Notes: generated from the sequence alone by a model not told the origin. Shown: positions 18,820 to 28,453, numbered from the stretch's first letter. The stretch is DNA of 64,000 nucleotides from Providencia rettgeri (GCF_013702265.1 NZ_CP059348.1:3658001-3722000), one strand, 5' to 3'. Program-made: numbers and translations.

Positions 18820-19929
18820 ATGTTGATGAAAAGAAAGATAGAAACACCAAGCCAGCGCACTGATCATTCAGGCATTGTGCTGGAATCTTTGCGGGTTTCT
18901 TACCATAACAATGTGGTGCTTAAGCCGTTATCCCTGACCATTGAGCCCGGTGAAATACTGGTGTTGATTGGCCCTTCAGGCTCCGGTAAAACCACCGTAT
19001 TACGGTCAATTGCGGGCTTTGCACAACCGGATAGTGGACGCATTTTAATGGGTGATACTGATATCACCCACCTCCCCCCGTATCAGCGGGGGCTGGGCAT
19101 GGTCGTACAGAATTACGCCCTCTTCCCCCATATGAAAGTGGAAGATAATGTCGCCTTTGGCTTACGCGCCCAAAAACAGCCTAAAGCGCTGATCAAAGAG
19201 CGCGTGGCAGAGGCATTAAACATTGTCGGTATGAGCGACTATGCCGCCCGTTACCCGCATCAATTATCCGGCGGTCAACAGCAGCGCGTCGCCATCGCCC
19301 GTGCCATAGCCGTTCGCCCTCGAGTACTTTTGCTCGATGAGCCGCTATCAGCCCTCGATGCGCAAATTCGCCATAATATGGTGGAAGAGATTGCAAGGCT
19401 GCACCGCGAATTACCTGAGCTAACCATTTTGTACGTTACCCATGACCAAACCGAAGCTCTCGCTTTAGGGGATAAAATTGGCATCATGAAGGATGGCTAT
19501 TTGGTGGCACACGGGGAGAAAAATGCCCTATACCATCGCCCGCCTAACCGCTTTGCCGCCGAGTTTTTAGGTCGTGCCAATATTCTGTCGGCAACCGCTT
19601 TGGGCTTTTCTTCCGTGCCAGCCCAAGTCAGTGTGAGCTGTGGCGGAACGCTAATTGAAGCGCAAACCCAAGGAATGCAGCACAACAGCCACAAATTAAT
19701 CTGTATTCGCCCGCAGCATATTAGCCTCACCCCACGAGCAGATACCTCAAACCAGTTATACGCTACCTTACAGTCCATCCGTTGGCAGGGGGATATTACC
19801 CACTTACTGTGTGATGTTGCTGGGGAAAAGGTGACGGTCGCTGTTACCCATTTATCCCCGTTACCGCAAGCTGGCGATAAACTCACGCTGTGGTTCTCTC
19901 CCTCTGATACTGTGTTGATTGAGGAATAA
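18820..19929 (+). CDS. phnT: 2-aminoethylphosphonate ABC transporter, ATP-binding protein
   Basis: Cytoplasmic ATPase that powers uptake. It has 369 residues, as in Salmonella PhnT. Walker A is GPSGSGKTT (about 47-55), the Q-loop is VVQNYALFPH, the ABC signature is LSGGQQQRVAIARA (about 147), Walker B is LLLDEPLSALD and the switch is VTHDQTE. A TOBE-like domain follows from about residue 280. It is 7 bp after phnS. Confidence 0.95.
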   Translation: MLMKRKIETPSQRTDHSGIVLESLRVSYHNNVVLKPLSLTIEPGEILVLIGPSGSGKTTVLRSIAGFAQPDSGRILMGDTDITHLPPYQRGLGMVVQNYALFPHMKVEDNVAFGLRAQKQPKALIKERVAEALNIVGMSDYAARYPHQLSGGQQQRVAIARAIAVRPRVLLLDEPLSALDAQIRHNMVEEIARLHRELPELTILYVTHDQTEALALGDKIGIMKDGYLVAHGEKNALYHRPPNRFAAEFLGRANILSATALGFSSVPAQVSVSCGGTLIEAQTQGMQHNSHKLICIRPQHISLTPRADTSNQLYATLQSIRWQGDITHLLCDVAGEKVTVAVTHLSPLPQAGDKLTLWFSPSDTVLIEE

Positions 19930-19930
19930 T

Positions 19931-20791
19931 ATGTCGGCTATCAACCTGTCTAAGCCATCATCCATAAACCTAAAACCGTTTTATTGGATAACGCCACCGC
20001 TGCTTGTTTTAGCGACGCTATTTTTCTACCCGCTGATGCTGATTGGCGAGCAAGCTATTCAAAGCCCCACAGGCGGCGTAAGCTTAGATACATTCTGGCA
20101 AGTAGTTGAGTCAAAAAGGTTTATTAGTGGTTTATTCAATACACTACAAATCGCCTTTTTTGCCACCCTAGGTTGCTTGGTGCTTGGCTCGGTTCTATCC
20201 CTGATTTTGGTATTTATTCCTTTTCCTGGAAGCCGTTTTATTACTCAAGTCATTGATACCTTTATCGCACTGCCGACGTTTCTGATCACTCTCGCGTTTA
20301 CCTTTATTTATGGTTCGGCGGGGTTACTCAATGGCTCCTTAATGGCGCTATTTGATTTTGAACTGCCCCCCGTGGACTTTTTATACTCGATTAATGGCGT
20401 GATTTTGGCGGAGATCACCGTCTTTACTCCGCTGGTGATGCGCCCTCTTATGGCGGCACTTCGCCAAATCGATAAAAGCCAGTTAGAAGCCGCCAGCATT
20501 TTAGGGGCACACCCTGCCCGCGTGATCAGCCAAGTGATTTTCCCGGCGGCGCTTCCTGCATTACTCGCAGGTGGCAGCTTGTGTTTGCTGTTGACCACCA
20601 ACGAATTTGGCATCGTGCTGTTTATCGGGGCAAAAGGGGTCAATACCTTGCCGATGATGGTCTACAGCAAAGCGATTCTAGAATCTGATTACAGCGTTGC
20701 GTGCATGATAGCGCTGATTAATATTCTGCTGTCTGTGGGGCTATTTAGCCTATATCGCATGGCAACAACCCGTTTCGGAGTGAAAAAATAA
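19931..20791 (+). CDS. phnU: 2-aminoethylphosphonate ABC transporter permease PhnU
   Basis: Inner-membrane permease of 286 residues, the same length as recalled for Salmonella PhnU. Start ATG 19931 follows GAGGAATAAT, 1 bp after phnT ends; a TTG at 19919 inside phnT was rejected. About six membrane helices are seen. The EAA loop that docks the ATPase is LEAASILGAHPARVISQVIFPAALP (about 182-206). It works with PhnV. Confidence 0.93.
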   Translation: MSAINLSKPSSINLKPFYWITPPLLVLATLFFYPLMLIGEQAIQSPTGGVSLDTFWQVVESKRFISGLFNTLQIAFFATLGCLVLGSVLSLILVFIPFPGSRFITQVIDTFIALPTFLITLAFTFIYGSAGLLNGSLMALFDFELPPVDFLYSINGVILAEITVFTPLVMRPLMAALRQIDKSQLEAASILGAHPARVISQVIFPAALPALLAGGSLCLLLTTNEFGIVLFIGAKGVNTLPMMVYSKAILESDYSVACMIALINILLSVGLFSLYRMATTRFGVKK

Positions 20792-20793
20792 CC

Positions 20794-21597
20794 ATGTTAA
20801 TCTGGTCTAAAACTGGGCGAGCCATTTCAACCGCTATCGCCATCACGCTATTTTCTTGCTTGTTTTTGCTGCCATTAGTGATGATTTTAATGTCCAGCTT
20901 TAGCCGACAATGGAACGGTATTTTGCCCTCTGGCTTTACCTTCGAACATTTTGTGAATGCGTTTCAAGGGCCTGCATGGGAAGCAATTCTATCCAGCCTG
21001 ATTATCGGCTTTTGCGCCAGTCTGTTTGCGCTGTTTTGCGGTCTGTGGGCAGCCCTTGCTTTACGTCGCCATAGTGCCAGAGTACAAAAATATCTGGGTA
21101 TCGCGTTCTATTTACCGAGTGCTATTCCATCGGTATCGATTGGATTGGGGATCTTAGTGGCATTTAGCCAAGGCTATTTGCAGATGAACGGCACTTTCTG
21201 GATTGTGTTTTCCGCTCATTTTGTTCTGATTTCCGCATTCACCTTTAGCAATGTCTCCACTGGGTTAACTCGAATTTCCGCGGACATTGAGAATGTGGCA
21301 TTCAGTTTAGGTGCTTCCCCATGGTATCGCTTGTGCCATGTCACCCTACCGTTGTTGATGCCGTGGATGATCTCCGCTGTGGCCTTGAGCCTGTCTTTGT
21401 CCCTCGGCGAGTTGGGCGCCACAATGATGCTGTATCCCCCAGGTTGGGCAACGTTACCAGTGTCAATTTTCAGCCTTACCGACCGCGGAAATATCGCCGA
21501 CGGCTCTGCACTGACTATTGTCCTCGTCGCTATCACACTGTTGTTGATGATGAAGTTGGAGAGAGTGGCAAAGAGATTAGGGCAGTCTGGATACTAA
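20794..21597 (+). CDS. phnV: 2-aminoethylphosphonate ABC transporter permease PhnV
   Basis: Second permease, 267 residues. There are about six membrane helices, and the EAA loop is ENVAFSLGASPWYRLCHVTLPLLMP (about 167-191). It begins 2 bp after the phnU stop, so it is translationally coupled. Last gene of the phn uptake operon. Confidence 0.93.
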   Translation: MLIWSKTGRAISTAIAITLFSCLFLLPLVMILMSSFSRQWNGILPSGFTFEHFVNAFQGPAWEAILSSLIIGFCASLFALFCGLWAALALRRHSARVQKYLGIAFYLPSAIPSVSIGLGILVAFSQGYLQMNGTFWIVFSAHFVLISAFTFSNVSTGLTRISADIENVAFSLGASPWYRLCHVTLPLLMPWMISAVALSLSLSLGELGATMMLYPPGWATLPVSIFSLTDRGNIADGSALTIVLVAITLLLMMKLERVAKRLGQSGY

Positions 21598-21653
21598 TGT
21601 GATAGCAAGAAGTTAAGCCTTTATATCAAAAAATAAATATGAGCCTAAAACAA

Positions 21654-21689
21654 GGATTGGGCCTACACCTGTTGACCCAATCCGATCAT
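21654..21689. terminator. Inverted repeat between phnV and the lipase effector
   Basis: GGATTGGG (21654-21661) and CCCAATCC (21676-21683) form a perfect 8-bp stem with a 14-nt loop. T-rich stretches follow on both sides but not immediately. Probably a weak bidirectional terminator for the two convergent operons. Confidence 0.5.
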
Positions 21690-21696
21690 GCCTTTT

Positions 21697-24264
21697 TTAT
21701 TTTCCAATCGTCATTACGCGATCTCCGCTCTGTTTTAAATACTCCATGAGGTTTTTCTGGGCTTCTTCTCTTCGTGCCTGCTGATATTTCACTAAATTAT
21801 CGCGTATGACAGACATGATGTGATTAGTTTTTGGTGTCTCTGATGTACCATCAAGGCTAAAGGTTTCTCCCGTTTGCTGATTTACCAGTCGCAACCCATA
21901 CGTAGGAAGGTAATACAACGCGAGTTGGGCTGCCGGTGTTGCAGGAAAATGAACGGGCTTATTATTCTCAATCACCAACGTCATGGCTTTATTCCAATGA
22001 TCCCCAAAATAAATCATCCGCGACAGAAAATAACTGCTAAACGGCTCACGAATTCCACTTTCGGAGTGCATGAACCACGCCCTTGAATCATGAATATGGT
22101 CATCAAACAACGCGATAAGGTTATCCATCGCCGAGTTTTTGGGTGTCACCCCCCAAAGATAAGGAGAGAACACTTTTCGGAATAATTCACTACTGACCTT
22201 TTTTAAATGCTCATACTCACCCCGTTCATCTTGGTAAGTGATAGCGTGCGCAATTTGCTCTACCGTTCCGTCTAAGTTTTTCAGCAACGCGGCTTGTCCT
22301 GACACGGCTATCGAAGGGAAACTGTAATTAGGGAGGGTGGCACATTGGCTGTCTAATGCCGTACCGACCCAGCGCTGGGTATTTTTTTGGCATTCAGCTC
22401 GAGTGGTTGACGATATGTTAATTTGAGGTGCTGGTCGTGGGATATCTTCGTAGTCGGCTTTAAATTCTAACGCCCCTTCCCAGAGTTGCCCTCGGGCATT
22501 GGTGGCATCAAAAAGCGGTGTTCCGATATTTTTTGCCACCCAATTTTTCACATCTGAGTGGTGTAGGGCTTTTTCTTTTCTCCTTTCCTCTCTGATTTTA
22601 TTTATTTCGTTCTCATTGTCGGTGTACTCGGTGATGATGGCTTTGGTTGCTTGATCACTAAAATTGGGGTCATAAGGCTGGACATGGATATCGGCACGTT
22701 GGGGGGCAGCCTGAAAAAAAGGTTGTTGTGTCAGGTTGATGCGATCGGTTTGTGCAGAGCCGTAACGACCAATTCGCCACGCAGTCATTAACACCAATTG
22801 CGCTTCCATTACGCGTTCAAGGTCATGAGTGGCAAATCGGGTGGGTGTGTAGGCGTTTTTAGACGATTCGGTTGTTGGTGTGGTTTTAGGTAACGTGTGT
22901 TTGACCCACGAGTTGAATTTAGTCACTAAATTGGGCGTAAAGCTAAATTCAGCTTCACTTTCATCTGTCATTTTTCTAAAGGAATACCGTTGTTGAAGTT
23001 CAGAGTGTAATGACGAGAAAGCTAGCCCTAGAATAGCTAAGGGCGCCCCCGCATCGAACGCAGCGGCGTACATGTCGTGTAAAGCGATTTGGGACAACAA
23101 CTCACCAGCACTGTCTCGCGCTTTGCCTTGGTCACCTTGGGGGTAACCGCCTCCAACGTCGGAGTGCATCCCGGGGTAAATCACTTCCACGGTATTGGGT
23201 GGATAAATGCCTTCAGGGGTACGTACAGAGTCAACGGCAAAGGCTTGGCGTTGTTCATGCGCCGCCACAAAATGGCAGGCATTTTTTACCAGTGTGGATT
23301 TGGGGAGTTGCTGAGTGCCACCGGCCCAACTGTTGTGCCCACTAAACATCGGCATGACGTTGGCAAATCCCACCGCCGGAACGGTATCAAAAACACCTAA
23401 AAACTCGACAGAAACAGGCAGTCCATAAAGGGTTTTTTCGGCCTCTGGGATATCTGAAAACGCCGGAAGTTTTTCCAATAATTGATTGACCCAATACACA
23501 AAGGTGCGTGCTTCAGCAGCACCACGAGAAAATCCGTACACATACAATTTCAATGCCGTCAATTTAGGGACGTGGCGGGCGATTTTATCTTTTATCGGCG
23601 TTAATAGTTTTAGGAGCCCAGGAAGCGGGTTGTAATCACTTAAGGCGAACATGGTGGTGCTTTCATAGTTAGTGTTCGAACTCATGCTCTCCAAGGCGGC
23701 GCGACGCTCAGCCGTCGTGAGCCTGATTTTTGTGATTTCAAAAAACAACGTGTCACAGAGGTTGATTAACCCCCAACTGACGCGGGCTTCCCCGCCGGCA
23801 GCATAGGTTAACCCGGGGTTGTAGTATTCATCAGTACCAATTTCGGGGAATGGCGTGCCTACACCCGGCATGTAGTAGGTATAAAAACCTTGGTATTCGG
23901 CTTTGTCATCGTTAGGGGCACTGGCGTGGTACAATTTCGCTACGTTGGAGGGATGCGGTGGTTTGGCTTTTTTGGTGTCGTAAGGCTCGTTATTGTTGGT
24001 GCCATCAAAAAACAGACTGACATGCACATTTTTGACACACGCCATGCAATTTTTAATGTCCAAGTCTTGGTATCGGCGTTCTTCTTTTTGTGCGTTGCCT
24101 AGATTATTGGTAATTTGAGACATGGATAACGGCAAGCGCCCTTGCTCGGGAAACAACGGTGGTGCCCAACACGGGTCACCTTGCGTCACTTGCTTGCTGT
24201 CTCTTATATCACGAACAACATCGCTCAGGTTTAACGGTATTAAGAGTGGGGCGGTGCTGGACAT
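21697..24264 (-). CDS. T6SS phospholipase effector, Tle1/DUF2235 family
   Basis: Predicted antibacterial lipase delivered by a type VI secretion system to the periplasm of neighbouring cells. The 855 residues are close to the size of known Tle1 proteins. The DUF2235 alpha/beta-hydrolase spans about 78-420: oxyanion-type FFDGTNNN (85-92), nucleophile in GFSRG (Ser246) and acid residue in HSDVGGGY (Asp369). The C-terminal half (about 420-855) shows no motif I know. There is no signal peptide. The upstream lipoprotein gene overlaps it by 25 bp and is probably the immunity gene. No vgrG, PAAR or adaptor lies beside it, so it would need a carrier from elsewhere. Located between phn and pyrBI, an apparent insertion. 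Confidence 0.85.
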   Translation of the reverse strand: MSSTAPLLIPLNLSDVVRDIRDSKQVTQGDPCWAPPLFPEQGRLPLSMSQITNNLGNAQKEERRYQDLDIKNCMACVKNVHVSLFFDGTNNNEPYDTKKAKPPHPSNVAKLYHASAPNDDKAEYQGFYTYYMPGVGTPFPEIGTDEYYNPGLTYAAGGEARVSWGLINLCDTLFFEITKIRLTTAERRAALESMSSNTNYESTTMFALSDYNPLPGLLKLLTPIKDKIARHVPKLTALKLYVYGFSRGAAEARTFVYWVNQLLEKLPAFSDIPEAEKTLYGLPVSVEFLGVFDTVPAVGFANVMPMFSGHNSWAGGTQQLPKSTLVKNACHFVAAHEQRQAFAVDSVRTPEGIYPPNTVEVIYPGMHSDVGGGYPQGDQGKARDSAGELLSQIALHDMYAAAFDAGAPLAILGLAFSSLHSELQQRYSFRKMTDESEAEFSFTPNLVTKFNSWVKHTLPKTTPTTESSKNAYTPTRFATHDLERVMEAQLVLMTAWRIGRYGSAQTDRINLTQQPFFQAAPQRADIHVQPYDPNFSDQATKAIITEYTDNENEINKIREERRKEKALHHSDVKNWVAKNIGTPLFDATNARGQLWEGALEFKADYEDIPRPAPQINISSTTRAECQKNTQRWVGTALDSQCATLPNYSFPSIAVSGQAALLKNLDGTVEQIAHAITYQDERGEYEHLKKVSSELFRKVFSPYLWGVTPKNSAMDNLIALFDDHIHDSRAWFMHSESGIREPFSSYFLSRMIYFGDHWNKAMTLVIENNKPVHFPATPAAQLALYYLPTYGLRLVNQQTGETFSLDGTSETPKTNHIMSVIRDNLVKYQQARREEAQKNLMEYLKQSGDRVMTIGK

Positions 24265-24755
24265 TCGGCTGGCTCCTCCATGTCATTCGGTTCTTTAATA
24301 GGGTAATTAGGGTGCCTTGTGGAATAACAAGACAAGGTGATTTTGACCTCTTGGCAGGGTAAAAAATGCACTTGTAATCCACAAGGGTCGTCATACTGTG
24401 GGATTTCAACTCGTTTACTGTAATGGCGATAGTTGGCTCTGTGTGCTTTTATGAAATTGTCATAATCTTTACTGCCTAATTGAGGTCTATTTATTGTATA
24501 TGGTTCAGGGTCTACCTCCCATTCGACTAGCACCGATTTACCCGGTGACCATTTAGAGGGGATCATGATGCAGCAGGTGCCGGCAGCGCCTCGTCCGTAG
24601 TAACCGTTAACAGAAAACCAGTTAACGGATGTGTCTTTGACGTGATTGAAACCATAGAGATTTCCCGCAAGTTGCTCCTCTTTTTTGTCGGGTGAGCATC
24701 CGCTGAGAATAAGTAATAACGGAAAGAGTAAGGTGATTTTTGTTAACCATGCCAT
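24240..24755 (-). CDS. DUF3304-like lipoprotein, probable immunity to the Tle1 lipase
   Basis: 171 residues with a clear lipoprotein signal ending L-S-G-C19. The body has paired cysteines (AGTCC, DDPCG, PCQEV and LSCYS) and a proline-rich acidic tail ending AECPAPPHS. It recalls DUF3304 proteins, which are often coded with T6SS lipases. The 25-bp overlap with the effector start implies coupled translation with immunity made first. Anchoring on the periplasmic side of a membrane fits protection from a periplasmic phospholipase. The immunity role is inferred. Confidence 0.72.
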   Translation of the reverse strand: MAWLTKITLLFPLLLILSGCSPDKKEEQLAGNLYGFNHVKDTSVNWFSVNGYYGRGAAGTCCIMIPSKWSPGKSVLVEWEVDPEPYTINRPQLGSKDYDNFIKAHRANYRHYSKRVEIPQYDDPCGLQVHFLPCQEVKITLSCYSTRHPNYPIKEPNDMEEPAECPAPPHS

Positions 24756-24913
24756 TGTCGTGACCTGTCCGTGGGTGATAATTAAACAGTATTCATTGCT
24801 TAAGGTAAATTAACAAGGCTTATCGGAATTGAAATCGAACCTCAATTTTATTTACTGCCACCATCCACTCAACAATTCCGCCAAAAATTTTTCATTTTTC
24901 TGTTAGCAAACGC

Positions 24914-24954
24914 TTGCGTCATTGCGCCACACGCGTATAATGCGCCACAATTTG
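24914..24954 (+). promoter_or_regulatory. pyrBI promoter with AATTTG start
   Basis: TTGCGT (24914-24919), a 16-bp spacer and TATAAT (24936-24941). AATTTG at 24949-24954 is at the expected start point. In E. coli pyrBI the same AATTTG start allows repetitive U addition when UTP is high, which aborts transcripts. Confidence 0.85.
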
Positions 24955-24966
24955 CCGGGAGAAACC

Positions 24967-25116
24967 ATGAACACTGCTGCTCTATTTTTGAAAGAGAACA
25001 CCGACACCGCACTGCCATCACGCGGTCAGGACAGCCTGTTTTTCCCCGCCGTATTGATAAAAAAGCCCCTCATTGAGGGGCTTTTTTTTGGCCTACTAGA
25101 TAGCAAGTCTTGCTGA
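24967..25116 (+). CDS. pyrL: pyrBI leader peptide
   Basis: A 49-residue leader starting MNTAALFLKENTD. Its reading frame runs through the attenuator hairpin and stops 15 bp before pyrB. A T-rich stretch (CTGTTTTTCCCC, about 25037-25048) would give UTP-sensitive RNA polymerase pausing. When UTP is low, ribosomes keep up with polymerase and open the terminator. The sequence differs from E. coli PyrL, as is normal for leaders; position and architecture identify it. Confidence 0.85.
   Translation: MNTAALFLKENTDTALPSRGQDSLFFPAVLIKKPLIEGLFFGLLDSKSC
25061..25089 (+). terminator. pyrBI attenuator
   Basis: AAGCCCCTCA and TGAGGGGCTT form a strong hairpin followed by eight Ts, inside the pyrL frame and 43 bp before pyrB. 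It is the UTP-responsive attenuator. Confidence 0.92.
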
Positions 25117-25131
25117 TACAGGAGAATCACG

Positions 25132-26067
25132 ATGCCGAATCCGTTATATCACCGCGACATAATCTCAATTAACGATTTAGATAAAACCGACCTTGAATTA
25201 GTTCTTAAAGTGGCCGCTTCATTAAAACAGCAACCGCAACCTGAGTTTCTGAAACATAAAGTTATCGCCAGCTGTTTCTTCGAAGCATCGACGCGTACCC
25301 GCCTGTCATTCGAAACTGCCATTCATCGTTTAGGGGCATCTGTCGTCGGTTTCTCCGATAGCGCCAACACCTCATTAGGTAAGAAAGGCGAAACGCTTGC
25401 AGACACCATTTCCGTTATCAGCCAGTACGTGGATGCGATTGTGATGCGCCACCCACAAGAAGGTGCCGCGCGTTTAGCTAGCCAGTTCTCCGGTTCTGTC
25501 CCAATTATCAACGCAGGGGATGGCTCTAACCAGCACCCAACCCAAACCCTGTTAGACCTGTTTACTATCCAAGAAACTCAAGGTCGCTTAGATAACCTGA
25601 AAATCGCGATGGTCGGTGACCTGAAATATGGCAGAACGGTGCATTCACTGACTCAAGCGCTCTCGAAGTTTGAAGGTAATCACTTCTACTTTATATCCCC
25701 TGAAGTGTTGTCGATGCCGGCTCATATCCTGAATATCCTGGATGAAAAAGGCGCGACTTACAGCCTGCATAACAATGTTGATGAAGTGATCCCTGAAGTG
25801 GATATTCTGTATATGACTCGCGTTCAAAAAGAGCGATTAGACCCATCAGAATATGCCAACGTTAAAGCGCAATTTATTCTGCGCGCTCAAGACCTGCACA
25901 GCGCCAAAGACAATTTAAAAGTGCTGCATCCGCTGCCACGTATTGATGAAATTACCGTGGATGTCGATAGCACCCCTTACGCTTACTACTTCCAGCAAGC
26001 AGGGAATGGGATCTACGCGCGCCAAGCGCTGCTGTCTCTGGTATTAAATAAAGAACTGGCAATCTGA
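25132..26067 (+). CDS. pyrB: Aspartate carbamoyltransferase catalytic subunit
   Basis: Condenses aspartate with carbamoyl phosphate, the committed step of pyrimidine synthesis. It has 311 residues, as in E. coli. The carbamoyl-phosphate loop is STRTRLSFE (about 53-61), followed by [15 protein letters not shown] (about 131-145), the aspartate-domain TRVQKER and HPLPR. It forms a dodecamer with PyrI. Controlled by the UTP-sensing start and attenuator. Confidence 0.98.
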   Translation: MPNPLYHRDIISINDLDKTDLELVLKVAASLKQQPQPEFLKHKVIASCFFEASTRTRLSFETAIHRLGASVVGFSDSANTSLGKKGETLADTISVISQYVDAIVMRHPQEGAARLASQFSGSVPIINAGDGSNQHPTQTLLDLFTIQETQGRLDNLKIAMVGDLKYGRTVHSLTQALSKFEGNHFYFISPEVLSMPAHILNILDEKGATYSLHNNVDEVIPEVDILYMTRVQKERLDPSEYANVKAQFILRAQDLHSAKDNLKVLHPLPRIDEITVDVDSTPYAYYFQQAGNGIYARQALLSLVLNKELAI

Positions 26068-26077
26068 GGAGAAGACC

Positions 26078-26542
26078 ATGACACACGACCATAAATTACA
26101 AGTTGAAGCCATCCGTTGCGGCACTGTCATCGACCATATTCCTGCTCAAATTGGGTTCAAATTACTGAAGCTGTTTAAGCTCACCAAAACCGATGAGCGC
26201 ATCACTATCGGGCTGAATTTACCCTCCAGCAATATGGGTAAAAAAGACATTATCAAAATCGAAAATACCTTTTTAACCCCGGAACAAGCTAACCAGTTAG
26301 CGATGTATGCACCGGAAGCGACCGTTAATCGTATTGAAGATTATCAAGTAGTCGAGAAATTAGACCTGAAATTACCGGAACAAATCGACAGCGTGCTGGT
26401 GTGCCCAAACAGTAACTGTATTAGCCATAATGAGCCCGTTTCCAGCAGTTTCCGCATTAAAAAACGCGCGAAACATGTGGCATTAACCTGCAAATTCTGT
26501 GAAAAAGAGTTCGATAGAGACGCCGTGATCAATAATCAGTAA
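26078..26542 (+). CDS. pyrI: Aspartate carbamoyltransferase regulatory subunit
   Basis: Binds CTP and ATP and gives PyrB its allosteric control. It has 154 residues. The nucleotide-binding N-domain includes [19 protein letters not shown]. The C-terminal zinc site has four cysteines: C-x4-C (CPNSNC) and C-x2-C (CKFC). It lies 10 bp after pyrB with its own AGGAGAAG site. Confidence 0.98.
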   Translation: MTHDHKLQVEAIRCGTVIDHIPAQIGFKLLKLFKLTKTDERITIGLNLPSSNMGKKDIIKIENTFLTPEQANQLAMYAPEATVNRIEDYQVVEKLDLKLPEQIDSVLVCPNSNCISHNEPVSSSFRIKKRAKHVALTCKFCEKEFDRDAVINNQ

Positions 26543-26566
26543 GGTATTTAGGCGTAGACTGCGTCT

Positions 26567-26595
26567 TTGTGTGGATGCCGTTCCATGTCTATAAT
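26567..26595 (+). promoter_or_regulatory. ridA promoter
   Basis: TTGTGT (26567-26572), a 17-bp spacer and TATAAT (26590-26595), 39 bp before the ridA start. Confidence 0.7.
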
Positions 26596-26634
26596 AGCGT
26601 CCAAACCCTTTTTTACGTGATAAACGGAGAAATT

Positions 26635-27021
26635 ATGTCATACGAAATCAGCACCGAAAATGCACCAGCCGCTATTGGTCCTTACGTTCAAGGCGTCGAT
26701 TTAGGCAGTATGGTTATGACTTCAGGTCAAATTCCTGTTGATCCAAAAACCGGTAATGTCCCTGAAGATATCGCAGCACAAACTCGTCAATCACTGGCGA
26801 ACGTAAAAGCGATTTTAGAAAAAGCAGGTTTGGGCGTTGCCAATATCGTAAAAACCACCGTTTTTGTGAAAGATTTAAATGATTTCGGTACCGTTAACGC
26901 CACTTACGAAGAGTTTTTTAAACAACATAATGCGCCATTCCCTGCGCGTTCTTGCGTTGAAGTTGCGCGTCTGCCAAAAGATGTGAAAATCGAAATCGAA
27001 GCTATCGCAGTACGTAAATAG
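26635..27021 (+). CDS. ridA: 2-iminobutanoate/2-iminopropanoate deaminase RidA
   Basis: Trimeric enzyme that hydrolyses reactive enamine/imine products of PLP enzymes such as threonine dehydratase. It has 128 residues from MSYEISTENAPAAIGPYVQG. The family signature near the C-terminus is ARSCVEVARLPKDVKIEIEAIA, with the conserved arginine and catalytic-pocket Cys. The in-frame ATG at 26569 was rejected because it precedes the promoter -10. It follows pyrI, as in E. coli. Confidence 0.96.
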   Translation: MSYEISTENAPAAIGPYVQGVDLGSMVMTSGQIPVDPKTGNVPEDIAAQTRQSLANVKAILEKAGLGVANIVKTTVFVKDLNDFGTVNATYEEFFKQHNAPFPARSCVEVARLPKDVKIEIEAIAVRK

Positions 27022-27051
27022 TTTTATTCAGTTTCAGATTGTCAGTCTGAT

Positions 27052-27083
27052 AGCCTGCTAACCCATTGTCAGCAGGCTTTTTT
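27052..27083 (+). terminator. Rho-independent terminator after ridA
   Basis: AGCCTGCT and AGCAGGCT form an 8-bp stem followed by TTTTTT. Confidence 0.88.
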
Positions 27084-27271
27084 ATTTATATAAAAATCAA
27101 AATCAGCTGCCCACCTAAAAATAGCAACCCGCTTTTAGGCTATTCTCTGTATCCCAAAGTGCCCTTCTCTTTTTCTCGTTGTTTTGTCACGATAACCCTC
27201 GGGATATATCCGCAACATCACTTTATGACTTATTCAATTCAGGACTACGTTTAGCCCCTGCGGATACCTAT

Positions 27272-28453
27272 ATGCAAAATAAAATACGTTTATTACTGCT
27301 CAGCCTGTCACTGGCTGTGTTTGGCGTGATCACCACCGAAGTGGCGGTGATTGGTTTATTGCCACAATTAACTCAGCAGCTTCATGTCTCAGCGCCACAA
27401 GTTGGTTTTCTCGTTAGTATCTACGCAGTGGTCGTTGCCATTTCAGGGCCCTTTATCACGTTATTGCTCGGGCGCTTTAATCGCAAAACCGTTCTATTGG
27501 TCATTATGATGCTATTTATTATTTCCAATAGCATTTATGCCCTCACCGAAAACTATCACATGATTTTGGTGTTTAGAGTTTTACCCGCACTGACCCACGC
27601 GGTCTTTTTTGCCATCGCTCTAAACCTTGCTGCCAATGCCATGCCACCCGAAAAATCCGCCAAGGGCGTGGCCATTGTGTTTTCCGGTGTCGCGGTGGGG
27701 ATGGTATTGGGGCTACCGCTCAGTGCCTTTATTGCAGAAGCGTTTTCCCTGACAGCCGCCTTTTGGTTCGGCGCTTTAACCAGTTTGCTGGCGTTTATGG
27801 GGATCGCCATTCATGTGCCGTCTACTCCTGTAACCGCGCCGCTGAAAGTCCGTGAACAAGTGGCGATTTTAAAGCGTTTACCCGTTTGGTTGTGCATATT
27901 GACGGTGACACTGATTTTCAGCGCGATGTTCGCAAGTTTCAGCTATATCGCCGATTATCTGATTAAAATCACTGGGTTTTCAAACAATGCGACCAGCACG
28001 TTATTGGTGGTGTTCGGCGTCAGTGGGTATATCGGCAACTTTATTTTTAGCCACTTTCTACAACGTAGCCAAATTGCGACCACCTTGCGTTATCCCGTAT
28101 TATTCGGGGTGATTTATTTCGCAGTTTGGCTCTTTGGTCATCAACCTATAGTGATGGTGGCGTTGGTCATTTTATGGGGTGCTTTCCATACATCCGGTTT
28201 AATTATCAGCCAAAGTTGGTTAATGAAAGAAGCCAATTCAGCCCCTGAGTTTGCCAATAGCCTGTATATTTCATTCTCAAATTTAGGTATTACCATTGGC
28301 ACTATGATCGGTGGCTGGGCGATTCTGTATGCAGGAGTGGCTGCCATTATTTGGGTGGGAATTGCGTTTTCTGTCCTGGCATTAATCAGCATTTGGGTAA
28401 AAGTGAAGCTAACCCATTCGGCACCAGCACTCGCTTGCCATTCCCTTAATTAA
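27272..28453 (+). CDS. MFS transporter, drug:H+ antiporter type (12 helices)
   Basis: A major-facilitator efflux protein of 393 residues from MQNKIRLLLLSLSLAVFGV. Twelve hydrophobic segments are seen. LGRFNRKTVLLV after helix 2 matches the MFS G-x-x-x-D/N-R-x-G-R/K loop, and helix 5 has the GVAVGMVLGLPLS motif C of DHA1 antiporters. The nearest relatives I recall are AraJ/YdhP-like exporters; the substrate is unknown. Start ATG 27272 fits the family; an earlier ATG at 27179 would add 31 non-membrane residues. Its 3' end overlaps the convergent LysR gene by 8 bp. Confidence 0.88.
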   Translation: MQNKIRLLLLSLSLAVFGVITTEVAVIGLLPQLTQQLHVSAPQVGFLVSIYAVVVAISGPFITLLLGRFNRKTVLLVIMMLFIISNSIYALTENYHMILVFRVLPALTHAVFFAIALNLAANAMPPEKSAKGVAIVFSGVAVGMVLGLPLSAFIAEAFSLTAAFWFGALTSLLAFMGIAIHVPSTPVTAPLKVREQVAILKRLPVWLCILTVTLIFSAMFASFSYIADYLIKITGFSNNATSTLLVVFGVSGYIGNFIFSHFLQRSQIATTLRYPVLFGVIYFAVWLFGHQPIVMVALVILWGAFHTSGLIISQSWLMKEANSAPEFANSLYISFSNLGITIGTMIGGWAILYAGVAAIIWVGIAFSVLALISIWVKVKLTHSAPALACHSLN

